A stretch of 64,000 nt of DNA from CAZDIO01 sp964505555 (GCA_964505555.1 CAZDIO010000026.1:3193-67192), one strand, 5' to 3'; numbered from the stretch's first letter, positions 14,667 through 24,332 are shown. Program-made: numbers and translations. Notes: a model not told the origin generated them from the sequence alone.

Positions 14667-16859
14667 TCATAGATTCACCTTTTTTAAGCGAAGTGCGTTG
14701 CCGATCACGGATACTGAACTTAAACTCATTGCCAATGCTGCGATCATTGGGTTGAGAAGGGTCCCAAAGAAGGGATAGAGCACACCTGCTGCTACTGGCA
14801 CACCTAGTACATTATAGATGAAGGCAAAGAACAGATTCTCCCTTATATTTCGCATTGTGGCACGACTGAGTTTTCTCGCTCGCGCAATGCCACGCAAATC
14901 GCCCTTCACCAGCGTAACTCCGGCACTTTCCATCGCAATATCAGTGCCTGTACCCATCGCAATACCGATATTGGCCTGCGCAAGCGCGGGAGCATCATTT
15001 ATTCCGTCGCCAGCCATAGCAACGATGCGCCCTTTTTGCTGCAATTCCTTTACGATTCGACTTTTTTCCTCGGGAAGAACCTCCGCACGAATATCTTCAA
15101 TTCCAAGTTTTCTGCCAATGGCCACTGCCGTGGTCTTACTGTCACCGGTGAGCATTACTACGGTAATCCCTTCGTCCCGAAGAAGACGAAGTGCTTCTTC
15201 GGTTGACTCTTTGATGGGATCCGCAACACCAAGCATTCCCGCGGCTCTGCCATCTACCCCAATGAACATAACCGTTTGTCCCTCCGCGCGAAGAGCCTCC
15301 GCGCGTTCGGTAAGTGCACTCACATCAACACCATTTTCCGCGAGAAGACGCTTATTCCCGAGAAGCACATCTCGGCCTTCTACAAAACCACGCACTCCTC
15401 TACCAGTAATAGACTTAAAATCTGTCACGTTCTTAAACTTTGCTCCCTGCACTTCGGCCCCTGAAACTATTGCCTGAGCGAGTGGGTGCTCACTTGCTCG
15501 TTCAAGCGAAGCAGCTAGCCCGAGGACCTCTTCCTCTTGAAATGGCGGGAAAGCAGTTACCGATACTAGTTTAGGTTTTCCTTCGGTTAGCGTGCCTGTC
15601 TTATCGACAACCAGAATGTCCACCTTCTCAAAGGTTTCGAGCGCTTCAGCATCTTTAATCAGCACTCCTAAGTGTGCACCTCTCCCGGTGCCAACCATGA
15701 TTGACATCGGGGTAGCAAGACCCAGAGCGCAAGGACAGGCGATAATAAGAACAGCAACACTATTGACCATAGCAAAGGCAAGCGCTGGCTCAGGTCCTAA
15801 ATTAGCCCAGACAATAAATGTAATGATGGCTATTACAATCACACTCGGCACGAAATATGCTGCTACGGAATCTACCAGACGTTGAATGGGAGCACGCGAG
15901 CGTTGGGCTTCACTCACTAGATGCACAATTCGCGCGAGCATAGTGTCACCTCCGACGCGCGCAGCCTCCATCACAAAGCCACCGCTACCGTTGACCGTAC
16001 CACCGATAACCTTCGAGCCCTTGCTCTTTTCAACCGGCATCGACTCACCCGTAATCATCGACTCATCAACATGCGTGGTGCCCTCAACAATAACTCCATC
16101 GACCGGAACTTTCTCGCCCGGCTTTACCCGTAACCGATCTCCAACTTTAAGATCGTCGAGCGCGACTTTTTCCTCGGAACCGTCTGCCCTCAGACGAAAC
16201 GCTGTCGGTGGTGTAAGTTCAAGAAGCGCTCGAATTGCACTACTGGTTTGGACGCGAGCCTTCAGCTCCAACACCTGTCCGAGGAGAACGAGCGTCGTAA
16301 TAACTGCTGCTGCTTCAAAGTATACGGGAACTATTCCGCCTTCTTCTCGAAACGTCTCGGGAAACAAGTCAGGAAACAACACCGCTATAACGCTGTAGCC
16401 ATAGGCGACTGAAACCCCAAGAGCGATTAAGGTAAACATGTTGAGATTTCGAGTCGCCACTGATTTCCATCCTCGTTCGAAGAAAGGCCAAGCACCCCAA
16501 AGAACTACAGGCGTTGCGAGAAGCAGTTGTAGCCAGGAGGCGACCGAAGCCGGTAGCAAGCGGTGAAGTGGCATCTCGGGAAGAAGGTCATCCATACTGT
16601 AAAGAAACAAGGGGAGGGTGAGCATCATGCTTCCCCAGAATCGCCGTGTCATGTCGCGAAGTTCTTCATTCTCATCATCCTGACCAACACCGCCTCGTGG
16701 CTCAAGTGCCATCCCACACTTTGGACAGGAACCGGGATGATCCTGTGTAATTTCTGGATGCATTGGACAAGTATAGATTACTCCCCGTTGAGATGAAGGT
16801 GTATTCTTCGCTTCCAGTGTGCTTCCAACTTGCACTGTTTGATGATCGCAGCATGCCAT
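14667..16859 (-). CDS. copA: Copper-translocating P1B-type ATPase
   Basis: The 730-residue inner-membrane pump exports Cu+ using ATP. It starts with a Cys/His-rich segment (MACCDHQ) and a heavy-metal-binding domain YTCPMHPEITQDHPG...CPKCGM (about 30-53). The Cu+-ATPase core follows: eight expected membrane helices, TGESMPVEK (actuator domain), the ion-binding motif ACPCALGLATP, phosphorylation site DKTGTLTEG, the HP dipeptide ERASEHPLAQA, GDSKTTA and GDGINDAPALAQA. The CPC motif and the N-terminal domain indicate copper or silver. The upstream minus-strand genes encode small copper-binding proteins. A close relative would be SilP/CopA of Gram-negative bacteria. Confidence 0.93.
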   Translation of the reverse strand: MACCDHQTVQVGSTLEAKNTPSSQRGVIYTCPMHPEITQDHPGSCPKCGMALEPRGGVGQDDENEELRDMTRRFWGSMMLTLPLFLYSMDDLLPEMPLHRLLPASVASWLQLLLATPVVLWGAWPFFERGWKSVATRNLNMFTLIALGVSVAYGYSVIAVLFPDLFPETFREEGGIVPVYFEAAAVITTLVLLGQVLELKARVQTSSAIRALLELTPPTAFRLRADGSEEKVALDDLKVGDRLRVKPGEKVPVDGVIVEGTTHVDESMITGESMPVEKSKGSKVIGGTVNGSGGFVMEAARVGGDTMLARIVHLVSEAQRSRAPIQRLVDSVAAYFVPSVIVIAIITFIVWANLGPEPALAFAMVNSVAVLIIACPCALGLATPMSIMVGTGRGAHLGVLIKDAEALETFEKVDILVVDKTGTLTEGKPKLVSVTAFPPFQEEEVLGLAASLERASEHPLAQAIVSGAEVQGAKFKNVTDFKSITGRGVRGFVEGRDVLLGNKRLLAENGVDVSALTERAEALRAEGQTVMFIGVDGRAAGMLGVADPIKESTEEALRLLRDEGITVVMLTGDSKTTAVAIGRKLGIEDIRAEVLPEEKSRIVKELQQKGRIVAMAGDGINDAPALAQANIGIAMGTGTDIAMESAGVTLVKGDLRGIARARKLSRATMRNIRENLFFAFIYNVLGVPVAAGVLYPFFGTLLNPMIAALAMSLSSVSVIGNALRLKKVNL

Positions 16860-16951
16860 ACCGTTTTCTCCTTAACTTCTGTGAGCGCCGAAATGCGGAA
16901 TAACCAGTTTTGATACATCCACCGTTCCGTGCATCACCTCATAAGCTCGCA

Positions 16952-17014
16952 TCAGAAGTAATCAATGCCGCTCTGCACCTGATCCTCTGAGAAAGGATAG
17001 GAAGGCATGAGTGG
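16952..17014 (-). pseudogene. C-terminal remnant of a cytochrome c domain
   Basis: On the minus strand the frame reads PLMPSYPFSEDQVQSGIDYF and then stops. This resembles the heme-ligand Met and C-terminal helix of class I cytochromes c (MPxxP...D-x-VxxxIxYx). An in-frame TAG lies immediately upstream and no CxxCH motif is present, so it is a fragment if real. It is short, so chance similarity is possible. Confidence 0.3.
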
Positions 17015-17023
17015 CTAAATCTT

Positions 17024-17296
17024 CTAATGGCAAGAAGGCTTTTGCGAAGCTGGGTTCTGTTCCTTTCCGTCAGGAGAGGAAGTCTTAGAGTTAGCCATTT
17101 TCCCACAACATCCACCTTTCTCCCCTGAAGGAGAAGCGAACATCATCATGGCCATTGGAATAACACAGCATCCGATCATCAGAAGCGGAATAAGAAGTGT
17201 GGCTCCTGCAAGAGGCACTCCAAATTTTGGCAGCACCACGAAAAGCGTCACCGCTACGACAACACAGAGAATCATCCATTTATAGCAATTCTTCAT
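17024..17296 (-). CDS. Small Cys-rich membrane protein of a copper locus
   Basis: The protein (90 residues from the ATG at 17296) has two predicted membrane helices (WMILCVVVAVTLFVVLPKFG and LLIPLLMIGCCVIPMAMMMF, about 7-60), then a cytoplasmic or periplasmic tail with GGCCGKM and a final PSCH. The Cys, Met and His residues suggest Cu+ binding. An upstream ATG at 17302 is in frame, but GGAG is better spaced for 17296. The start lies inside the 3' end of the 58-residue gene upstream, so the two are coupled. Similar small proteins occur beside copper ATPases in many Gram-negative resistance clusters; the function is unproven. Confidence 0.65.
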   Translation of the reverse strand: MKNCYKWMILCVVVAVTLFVVLPKFGVPLAGATLLIPLLMIGCCVIPMAMMMFASPSGEKGGCCGKMANSKTSSPDGKEQNPASQKPSCH

Positions 17297-17456
17297 CCGC
17301 ATCTCCAGTCATCTTCATATTCGGCATCTTTGAAGACTTATCCATGGTCTCATGAAGCTTCATCGAGCCTTGTGACATGCCTTCATGCGGACGATTCTCG
17401 GCGACAACAGTTAAGGGCATTGCAACAATCAATATTGCTATTAGTAGCGCTTTCAT
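17280..17456 (-). CDS. 58-residue periplasmic Met/His-rich peptide
   Basis: A short gene read from the ATG at 17456 to a TAA at 17280-17282. A strong AGGAGG lies 7 nt upstream. The product begins MKALLIAILIVAMPLTVVAE, a complete signal peptide, and the mature part contains HEGM, SMKLHETM and MPNMKM, with eight Met and two His in about 39 residues. This composition is typical of periplasmic Cu+/Ag+ chaperone-type peptides. It overlaps the next gene by 17 nt. Placement between the four-helix copper protein and the Cys-rich membrane protein supports a role in periplasmic copper handling (inference). Confidence 0.7.
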   Translation of the reverse strand: MKALLIAILIVAMPLTVVAENRPHEGMSQGSMKLHETMDKSSKMPNMKMTGDADEELL

Positions 17457-17476
17457 AATGTCTTCCTCCTAGCTTT

Positions 17477-17860
17477 TTAGTTGGCACTCATTTGACTGCA
17501 ACTTTCGGCACACCGCGTGCAAACTTCCGCACATTTTTGCATGTCGCGATCAGTTCCCATCTTTTGACAATCGTCAGCGCATGCTTCGCAAATGACCACG
17601 CAAGCCTCGCAGGTCTGCGCATGATAGGTGGAATTGCGAATGAGAAAATCTGCGCTTGTTACACAGATCGCTGCGCAGTCAGTCAGCAACCGAATATGCG
17701 TCGGGCTTGCGTGCTCACCGCCCTTCTCAAGACAGTGCGGTAAAGTCTGACTACAAACTTGGTAGCATTCCAAGCACACCTGGGCGCATTGCTCCATTTG
17801 AGAAGAACTCATTTTTTTTGAAGAAGTTTTTGAAGAAGATTGTGTTGATGTATGTTCCAT
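17477..17860 (-). CDS. Four-helix-bundle copper-storage protein (Csp/DUF326-like)
   Basis: The protein (127 residues from the ATG at 17860, with GGAG upstream; the frame opens further at 17947) has Cys pairs one helical turn apart: QCAQVCLECYQVC, DCAAICVTSADFL, CEACVVICEACADDC and KCAEVCTRCAESC. This is the pattern of four-helix bundles lined with Cys that hold many Cu+ ions, as in Csp proteins. The N-terminus (EHTSTQSSSKTSSKK) has no clear signal peptide, so it is probably cytosolic. It would buffer cytosolic Cu+ upstream of the CopA exporter, and is the first gene of the minus-strand copper set 17860-14667. Confidence 0.85.
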   Translation of the reverse strand: MEHTSTQSSSKTSSKKMSSSQMEQCAQVCLECYQVCSQTLPHCLEKGGEHASPTHIRLLTDCAAICVTSADFLIRNSTYHAQTCEACVVICEACADDCQKMGTDRDMQKCAEVCTRCAESCSQMSAN

Positions 17861-18030
17861 AGGGATCTCCATAAAATAATTTGTCTTTAATCCAACGAGT
17901 TGGTCGTGAATCGATAGGTGGGTTAGTACGCATTTCGATTTAATCAATGGAATTTAAGCGACTCTGATGGGGTTTCCCATGACGAGCGTCATATCCGTCA
18001 GAGGAATTCGCCTCATTCTTGACCCGGTTA

Positions 18031-18062
18031 ATGGGTTCAGTAAACTACTTTACTGAACCCAT
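18031..18062. terminator. Perfect 14-bp hairpin between metal operons
   Basis: ATGGGTTCAGTAAA pairs perfectly with its complement across a 4-nt loop. The stem is followed on the plus strand by TTTT. It lies between the end of the RND operon (stop at 18082, minus strand) and the copper-storage gene start, so it can end transcription coming from the RND operon. Confidence 0.7.
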
Positions 18063-18081
18063 TTTCCCCCTGCAAAACAAC

Positions 18082-18549
18082 TCAATTCATCTTAACTCCA
18101 AACTGCGCGTCTAAAACCTTCAGTAATCCAACAAGCTTCTTAAGATTTGCTTCGGTCGCAACTTGGTCGTTAGCATCCCCTGAAGAATCCAAGTCGTTTG
18201 CAAGTTTAGAGATACTTTTAACGGCCCCTGAAACCTGCGCCTTCTTGTCCTCGGAAGCCTTATCTTGAAGAGAGAGGGCAAGGTCACGAATCGAAAAAGC
18301 AAGACGATGAACATCGCTGAGCTGCTTCATGGTCACCGTCTCAACTAGTTTTGCCTCCTGCTCGTGAATCGCCTTAAGAATTTCCGGGGCGCTATCTGGA
18401 ACTTTGGCCACAGAATCCTTCGAAGTACCCCCCTTCTCGTGCGCATCGTGTCCTCCATGCCCATCTTCTGCAAAGGCATGAGCCGCCACGCAGAGCGGAA
18501 GAAGAACGACGGTGATTTTTAGTAGGGTAAGTAAAGATTTTGATTTCAT
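18082..18549 (-). CDS. Periplasmic His-rich protein of the RND operon
   Basis: The 155-residue protein has a signal peptide (LLTLLKITVVLLPLCVAAHAFA, about 6-27) followed directly by a His-rich segment EDGHGGHDAHEKGG. The rest is predicted helical (EILKAIHEQEAKLVETV, LKKLVGLLKVLDAQFG). The His cluster suggests metal binding in the periplasm. It follows the RND permease gene by about 105 nt on the same strand and precedes the hairpin at 18031, so it is the last gene of the czc-like operon. I recognise related proteins of metal efflux loci by composition only. Confidence 0.6.
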   Translation of the reverse strand: MKSKSLLTLLKITVVLLPLCVAAHAFAEDGHGGHDAHEKGGTSKDSVAKVPDSAPEILKAIHEQEAKLVETVTMKQLSDVHRLAFSIRDLALSLQDKASEDKKAQVSGAVKSISKLANDLDSSGDANDQVATEANLKKLVGLLKVLDAQFGVKMN

Positions 18550-18656
18550 AAGTCTCCTTTATAGGTTTCCTCTAAATATTTGCGTAAAGTAACTTCTCGC
18601 CCACAAACATCTATTTTATGGTGGAGAGGGGGAAGATACCCCCCGATAAGTCTCTT

Positions 18657-21600
18657 TCATAAAGCCTCCTGAACAACATCTGAAACCGGTTGTGCCTCAT
18701 CAAGAGGGTCAGTATGTTCGCGCGCGATATATTTTTCTGCTGCCTTTTTTCCAAACTGATAGAACACTGCCGGAGTGACTGCCATATCAAGAATCGTTGA
18801 ACTCAAAAGTCCACCAAGAATCACCACCGCTACCGGATAGAGAATTTCCTTTCCTGGCTCACCTGCGGCAAGAACAAGAGGAATGAGTGCAAGTCCAGCA
18901 GTGAGCGCGGTCATTGTCACCGGGACTAGTCGCTCAAGGGAGCCACGGATAATCATCTTCTCATCAAACTTCTCCCCCTCATGAGCCATGAGGTGAATGT
19001 AGTGCGAAACCATCATAATCGTGTTTCTCGATGCAATACCGGCAAGAGTGATAAGACCGACAAGAGTTGCAATCGAGACCTTTCCGACCATGAAGTAGGT
19101 CAGGGCAAGACCTCCGATGAACGCAAGTGGAATGTTAAGAAGGATTTGAGCAACAATCATTGTCGAGCGAAAATGCGAATAGAGAACGAGAAACATCGTG
19201 GCAAGCGTCACCAGTGAGAGAATACCAATAAGCCGGGTTGCCTCTTGTTGACTTTGAAACTGCCCCTCGTAGCTAATGAAGAAACCAGTGGAAAGATGAA
19301 CTTTCTCTTGAATTTTCTTTTGTATCTCCCCTACCACTGAACCAAGGTCACGCCCGGAGACGTTTGCTTGTACCACTATTCTTCTCTGCACGTTTTCTCG
19401 GTTAATAATATTCGGCCCCTTGCTTTCTAAAACATTGGCAAGGAGTGTGACGGGAACTTTTTGGCCACCATCGGTGTCAACCAGGAGTTCGCGAATAAGA
19501 GAAACATCTGCTCTCGATTTTTCGTCGTAACGAACAATCAAATCATATGTCCTTTGGCCATCAAGGACTTGGGAAACTGTGCGGCCATTAAGAGCTGTTT
19601 CCAAAAGTTCGTTGAGTTCACCGACCCTTACTCCGTAGAGTCGTGCCTTATCCCGGTCGGCTTGAATTCTTACCTGCGGCATGAGGACTTGCTTTTCAAC
19701 CTGCAAATCGACAATTCCATCGATGGTCTTCATCACGCCTTCGACCTGATCGGCAGCACTTCGAAGCTCATCTAAATGTTCGCCGAAAATTTTAACGGCG
19801 ATTTGAGCACGAACTCCTGAGAGGAGATGATCCAAGCGGTGAGAAATGGGCTGTCCCACACTGATGACCGTGCCAGGAATCTGTTCGAGCTTGCCTCGGA
19901 CATCGCTTAAAATCTCTTCTCGTTCTCTCCCTGTCTTTTTATAATCAACATCAATTTCTGTGTAGTGCACCCCTTCTGCGTGCTCATCTAACTCAGCTCG
20001 CCCAGTGCGGCGGCCAGTTGAAATTACTTCGGGAACACTCAAAAGAAGTTTTTCCGCAATTTTTCCAATGCGGTTTGATTGGGTTAATGAGGTTCCTGGA
20101 GCCGAGAGAATATTGATAGTGGCAGTCCCTTCATTAAACTCAGGAAGAAACTCTTTGCCCATCAAGGGGTAGGTCGCAAACGAGAGAAGAACGAGGACAA
20201 TGGCAAAGGTCATTACACGGTAAGGATGGCGGAGCGTGAAATGAAGAATAACGCGGCGGTCGAAATCTTTTAGATGTCTTACAAGAAAGCCGTCTTGCTC
20301 ATGTTCCATGCGCTTCATTTTGGGGAGGAGGTAAGAGCAGAGAGCAGGAATTACCGTAAGAGATACGACAAAAGATGCAATCATTGCTACTATTGTGGAC
20401 ACACCAATCGGAGCAAAAAGTCTTCCTTCAATGCCGCCCAAACCAAAGAGAGGAATAAATACAAGGATGATCAGAAGCGTTGCAAAGAGAATTGAGCTTC
20501 TTACTTCCGTCGAAGCATCGGCGATGACTCGAAGTGGTGCCCTTGGATTTTTTGCGTGACGATTCTCTCGAAGTCTACGAAACACATTTTCGACGTCGAC
20601 AATTGCATCATCAACCACCATTCCTATCGCGACAGCAAGCCCACCCAAGGTCATGGTATTGATTGAGATGCCTGCGTATTTAAAATAAAGAATCGTTACA
20701 ACAAAGGAGAGAGGAATTGCGGTAAGAGTAATAAAGGTCGTTCTGAAATTAAGAAGAAATAAGAACAGCACAATGATCACCATAATAGCACCATCGCGAA
20801 TGGCCTCTTCTACATTCGTGATCGCGGCGTCAATAAAATTTGCTTGCTTAAAGAGAGAACTGAGTTTTACGTCAGGTGGAAGCCCTAGCTTAATCTCCTC
20901 AAGAGCCTTCTCCACCTTGGCAGTCAGCGTAATGGTATCCGTCCCTGGCTGTTTCTGGACGGACATTATTACCGCGGGCTCGCCGTTGACTCCGGCATCA
21001 CCTCGCATTGCCTGTTTTCCCAAGCGAACTTCCGAAACGTCCTTAAGGAGAATAGGAATTCCGTTTCTCGTGGTGACGACAGTGCTGGCGACATCCTCGA
21101 TACGAGTCGTCCGCCCAATGTTTCTTATTAGTGCTTCCTGATTTGCTCCTTCAAGAAATCCACCTGCCGTATTGGTCTGAGATTTTTCAGACGCTGCAAG
21201 CACTTCTTCGAGAGTCACTCCAAATGCAGCCATCTTTTCAGGTGAGGCAAACACTTGATACTGCTTTACCCCTCCGCCAATGGGGATTACTTGTGAGACT
21301 CCTGGAATCGTAAGTAGGCGCTGGCGGATAGTCCAATCTGCTAAGCTCCGCAGATCCATCGGGGCGGTTTTTCCACCTTCGCTTGAGATGCCGATGAGCA
21401 TGATTTCTCCCATGATTGAAGAGATGGGACCCATTACGGGACTTACGCCGGAGGGGAGCTTTTCTGCAGCAAGCTGTAGGCGTTCTTGGACAAGTTGTCT
21501 TGCGCGGTAAATATCCATTCCCCAATCGAACTCAACATAAAGAATTGAAAGCCCAATTCCTGAACTCGAACGCACTCGCTTTACTCCCGGTGCGCCGTTT

Positions 21601-21818
21601 AGCGAGGTCTCAAGCGGCCAGGTGACGAGAGTCTCAACTTCCTCGGGAGCAAGTCCCGGGGATTCAGTAAGAACATTTACTGTGGGGCGGTTTAGGTCAG
21701 GAAAAACATCGACGGGAAAATCAGAGATAATGAAGATACCGTAGCTCAGAAGCAGGACACTTGCGGCAATTACAAAGAGGCGGTTTCGCAGCGAAAATTC
21801 AATTAAACGAGTAAGCAT
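18657..21818 (-). CDS. HME-family RND efflux permease (CzcA/CusA-like)
   Basis: The 1053-residue inner-membrane proton antiporter has the RND layout: N-terminal helix LIEFSLRNRLFVIAASVLLL, PVDVFPDLNRPTVNVLTESPG, two periplasmic loops and twelve membrane segments. The fourth helix carries AIGMVVDDAIVDVENVFRRL around residue 400, with the paired Asp and conserved Glu-Asn of heavy-metal RND pumps, and not the multidrug AcrB type. The metal cannot be fixed from the motif alone; Cu, Zn, Co and Cd pumps overlap. It is the third gene of a minus-strand set (TolC, adaptor, permease), 13 nt after the adaptor gene. Confidence 0.9.
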   Translation of the reverse strand: MLTRLIEFSLRNRLFVIAASVLLLSYGIFIISDFPVDVFPDLNRPTVNVLTESPGLAPEEVETLVTWPLETSLNGAPGVKRVRSSSGIGLSILYVEFDWGMDIYRARQLVQERLQLAAEKLPSGVSPVMGPISSIMGEIMLIGISSEGGKTAPMDLRSLADWTIRQRLLTIPGVSQVIPIGGGVKQYQVFASPEKMAAFGVTLEEVLAASEKSQTNTAGGFLEGANQEALIRNIGRTTRIEDVASTVVTTRNGIPILLKDVSEVRLGKQAMRGDAGVNGEPAVIMSVQKQPGTDTITLTAKVEKALEEIKLGLPPDVKLSSLFKQANFIDAAITNVEEAIRDGAIMVIIVLFLFLLNFRTTFITLTAIPLSFVVTILYFKYAGISINTMTLGGLAVAIGMVVDDAIVDVENVFRRLRENRHAKNPRAPLRVIADASTEVRSSILFATLLIILVFIPLFGLGGIEGRLFAPIGVSTIVAMIASFVVSLTVIPALCSYLLPKMKRMEHEQDGFLVRHLKDFDRRVILHFTLRHPYRVMTFAIVLVLLSFATYPLMGKEFLPEFNEGTATINILSAPGTSLTQSNRIGKIAEKLLLSVPEVISTGRRTGRAELDEHAEGVHYTEIDVDYKKTGREREEILSDVRGKLEQIPGTVISVGQPISHRLDHLLSGVRAQIAVKIFGEHLDELRSAADQVEGVMKTIDGIVDLQVEKQVLMPQVRIQADRDKARLYGVRVGELNELLETALNGRTVSQVLDGQRTYDLIVRYDEKSRADVSLIRELLVDTDGGQKVPVTLLANVLESKGPNIINRENVQRRIVVQANVSGRDLGSVVGEIQKKIQEKVHLSTGFFISYEGQFQSQQEATRLIGILSLVTLATMFLVLYSHFRSTMIVAQILLNIPLAFIGGLALTYFMVGKVSIATLVGLITLAGIASRNTIMMVSHYIHLMAHEGEKFDEKMIIRGSLERLVPVTMTALTAGLALIPLVLAAGEPGKEILYPVAVVILGGLLSSTILDMAVTPAVFYQFGKKAAEKYIAREHTDPLDEAQPVSDVVQEAL

Positions 21819-21831
21819 AACCTAATCCCAG

Positions 21832-22920
21832 TTACCTTGTTTGTTGTCTGCTCTTTTGCCACAGGAGAAGTAAATTAAGAGCAAGGAGAATAACGATTGC
21901 TATTCCAACCCAAGTTAGAGTCGAAGTCCCTTCCGCTTTTTGTTCCGCGTGCGTAGCAGAGGATGCATCTTTTTTAGGTGGTGCTTTGGTTGTTACATAC
22001 TGAAGCTGGTAGTTTCCAAGGGTAACTACCTTATCGCTTGGATAGACTCCCTCGATGATTTCGATGTAGCGGTCATCCTTCATGCCGGTTACAACTGAAC
22101 GTCTCTCAAAGACTAATTCATTTGCTTCAGATTGAACGAAGATAAAGTAATTTCCAGCCTCGCCGAGCACTGCGCTGTGGGGCACTGCAACCACGGAGTC
22201 GGCTTCTGCCGTTACCAGATTCAGAGTCGCTCGCATATTCGGACGAAGCTTTCCATCTGGATTTTTTACGCGCAGCCAAACTTTGAGCGTCCGGCTTTCC
22301 AGATCCAAGGACCCACTCATGAACTCAAGCGTCCCGGAAAACGTTTCGTTAGGATAGGATTCGACAATGATCCGAGCCTTTTGCCCGATGTGCACCAAAG
22401 GTACTTGTCCTTCGTATATTCGGCCTTCGGCGTATATTTCAGAAAGGTCTACTACCTCCATCAGGTGCTTATCAGGCTCTACCGTATCGCCTAAGATTGT
22501 ATGCACATCGACGATCACTCCGTTAATGGGGGCACTGTATTGAACACGCGGCGGCGGATCTCCTACCTGCCGGCTTTCTACCTGAATAAGTGCCTGGCCC
22601 TTGTTCACCGTCTGTCCGTCCGTGACGTAGACAGCACTCACACGTCCCGAAATCCTACTTGAGACGGCAGCCGACTTGTTTGGAATAGGTTCAATCTGGC
22701 CGATCACGGTGAGAGTTTTTTCAAGTGTGCGAATTTCTGCTTCCTCAACTGTAAGTTCTAGATTCTTTTTTGCTTCGGCGGTGATAATGATTGGACCTCC
22801 TGTCCCGGTGTCAGCGTCTTCCCCTGGTGCTTTGTCATGCCCAGCGTGAGCCAAAACTTCTGAACTGATAGAGAGATTTCCGAAAAGGATAAGTGCTATA
22901 AGTGTATATTTGGTTTTCAT
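21832..22920 (-). CDS. RND periplasmic adaptor (CzcB/CusB-like)
   Basis: The 362-residue membrane-fusion protein has a signal peptide, a short His/Asp stretch HAGHDKAPGEDADTG, the lipoyl/barrel signature GRVSAVYVTDGQTVNKGQAL (about 93-112), and beta-barrel regions (GQVPLVHIGQKARI, VKNPDGKLRPNMRATL). Unusually it ends in a C-terminal membrane helix (TLTWVGIAIVILLALNLLLL, about 334-353). It joins the RND permease to the TolC-type channel. It starts 3 nt after the end of the channel gene. Confidence 0.88.
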   Translation of the reverse strand: MKTKYTLIALILFGNLSISSEVLAHAGHDKAPGEDADTGTGGPIIITAEAKKNLELTVEEAEIRTLEKTLTVIGQIEPIPNKSAAVSSRISGRVSAVYVTDGQTVNKGQALIQVESRQVGDPPPRVQYSAPINGVIVDVHTILGDTVEPDKHLMEVVDLSEIYAEGRIYEGQVPLVHIGQKARIIVESYPNETFSGTLEFMSGSLDLESRTLKVWLRVKNPDGKLRPNMRATLNLVTAEADSVVAVPHSAVLGEAGNYFIFVQSEANELVFERRSVVTGMKDDRYIEIIEGVYPSDKVVTLGNYQLQYVTTKAPPKKDASSATHAEQKAEGTSTLTWVGIAIVILLALNLLLLWQKSRQQTR

Positions 22921-22923
22921 ATC

Positions 22924-24222
22924 TTATTTCCTTGGTAAACCTTGCTCTTTCGTTTTAATGAAAGGACTAGATGCCGTAGCAGTTTCAAATCGAGTGCGCG
23001 CGGAAACGAATTGACCCACAACATCAGCATACGTCCTTCTAATTTCCGATAGCTGCTGCTGGGCTTGAATAACAGAACTCACCCCCACAAGACCTGTGGT
23101 GTAACTCTCGTGAAGAAGCTTGACGTTTTCCTCCGCAAGCGGAATTGATTCCTCCCGGTATTGAGAAAGAATGGGAGCAAGACGGTGAAGTTCCGTCTCA
23201 GCCGATTCCACTTCGCCCCTAATGCGGAGTTCAAGGGCAGCAAGTTCTTTCCTGGCCCTGCTTTGGGTTGCGCTTACCTCGGCAATTCGTCCTTGGTTTT
23301 GGTTCCAGAGAGGCAGTGGAATATCAATTGTAACTCCCAAGAATTCATCTTTTTTCGTATCAATGACTGAATCGAAAACCTGCTTCTCACGACTGTATCC
23401 AAGCCCAATCGTCCAATCTTCAAAGCGCTCCGCACGCGCGAGTCTCAGTTCTGATGAGGCACGGTCTATCTGCAACGCCTGAAGCTGGTAATCCGGCCGT
23501 TTCTTCACGGCCTCACGACTTGCTTCAGAAAGCGCTCCGAGTGCGAGGTTCGTATTTACTTCTCCATCTATCTCAAGCGCACCGTTCGGTTCTCGTCCAA
23601 GTAGTTGATTAAGCGTTACGGTTGTTGTCTTCTTTTCAATAAGTAGCGAGGAGCGTTCGAGTGAAAGTTTTTGAAGTTCTATTTTTTCAAGATTTAGGTC
23701 TGCCTGCGATACCTCTGCCAATTTAAGGCGCTTTTCAGAAACACTCACCAGTTTCTTCAGCGGTTCTTCTATTTTATTGAGGGCATCAAGCTTCTCCTGA
23801 AGAACACCAAGTTTTCGCAACTCCCCTACTACGTCGCCTATAAGGAGCCTCTCTTGATTTCTTACTTCTGCAAGTGCTTGTGCTACATCAACTCGTGCCA
23901 CCGCTTTCGCATCTGAAAGTCTCCCACTGATTGGAAACGGCTGCTTAAAACCGGCTGAAGCTGAGGATTCTCCTTCATTGTTGAAGGCGGAGTCGGAATC
24001 ATGAGTAAGCTCGAGTTCAGGATTTGGCCAAAGACCAGCTTGTCTTAAGCGCCCTTCTGCTTGGTCAATCGCGAAACGCGCAGCTTGCAAATCTCGATTC
24101 TGCTGAAGAGCTTCCGAAACTGCCCCCTTAAGGGTGAGAACCTCGACACGTGAATCGGCTATGGCCGACATCGGGCTATTGAAGAGGGAGAGAAATATTA
24201 CGAACAGTTTAAAAAATCGCAT
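22924..24222 (-). CDS. TolC-family outer-membrane channel (CzcC-like)
   Basis: The 432-residue protein has a signal peptide (FVIFLSLFNSPMSAIA), then the duplicated TolC helical pattern: LTLKGAVSEALQQNRDLQAARF, GLWPNPELELTHDSDS, GFKQPFPISGRL and later IPLPLWNQNQGRIAEVSATQ. It forms the outer-membrane duct for the adjacent adaptor and permease. It is the promoter-proximal gene of the three. The upstream gap contains no other regulator; control may come from the ECF sigma factor encoded 1.2 kb away. Confidence 0.88.
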   Translation of the reverse strand: MRFFKLFVIFLSLFNSPMSAIADSRVEVLTLKGAVSEALQQNRDLQAARFAIDQAEGRLRQAGLWPNPELELTHDSDSAFNNEGESSASAGFKQPFPISGRLSDAKAVARVDVAQALAEVRNQERLLIGDVVGELRKLGVLQEKLDALNKIEEPLKKLVSVSEKRLKLAEVSQADLNLEKIELQKLSLERSSLLIEKKTTTVTLNQLLGREPNGALEIDGEVNTNLALGALSEASREAVKKRPDYQLQALQIDRASSELRLARAERFEDWTIGLGYSREKQVFDSVIDTKKDEFLGVTIDIPLPLWNQNQGRIAEVSATQSRARKELAALELRIRGEVESAETELHRLAPILSQYREESIPLAEENVKLLHESYTTGLVGVSSVIQAQQQLSEIRRTYADVVGQFVSARTRFETATASSPFIKTKEQGLPRK

Positions 24223-24332
24223 AAACAGTTCTCAAAGCTTTTCACGAAATAACATTTAGCTGAGGTTTGCTCTGTAGAAACTCGGCCTACAAAGCATCCG
24301 ATACGACGAAGTTGATATGAGGTAGTCGTCGC

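Noticed and set aside
18657..21818. A multidrug (AcrB-type) RND pump
   Set aside because: The fourth-helix motif and the CzcB-type adaptor and His-rich partners are those of heavy-metal pumps.
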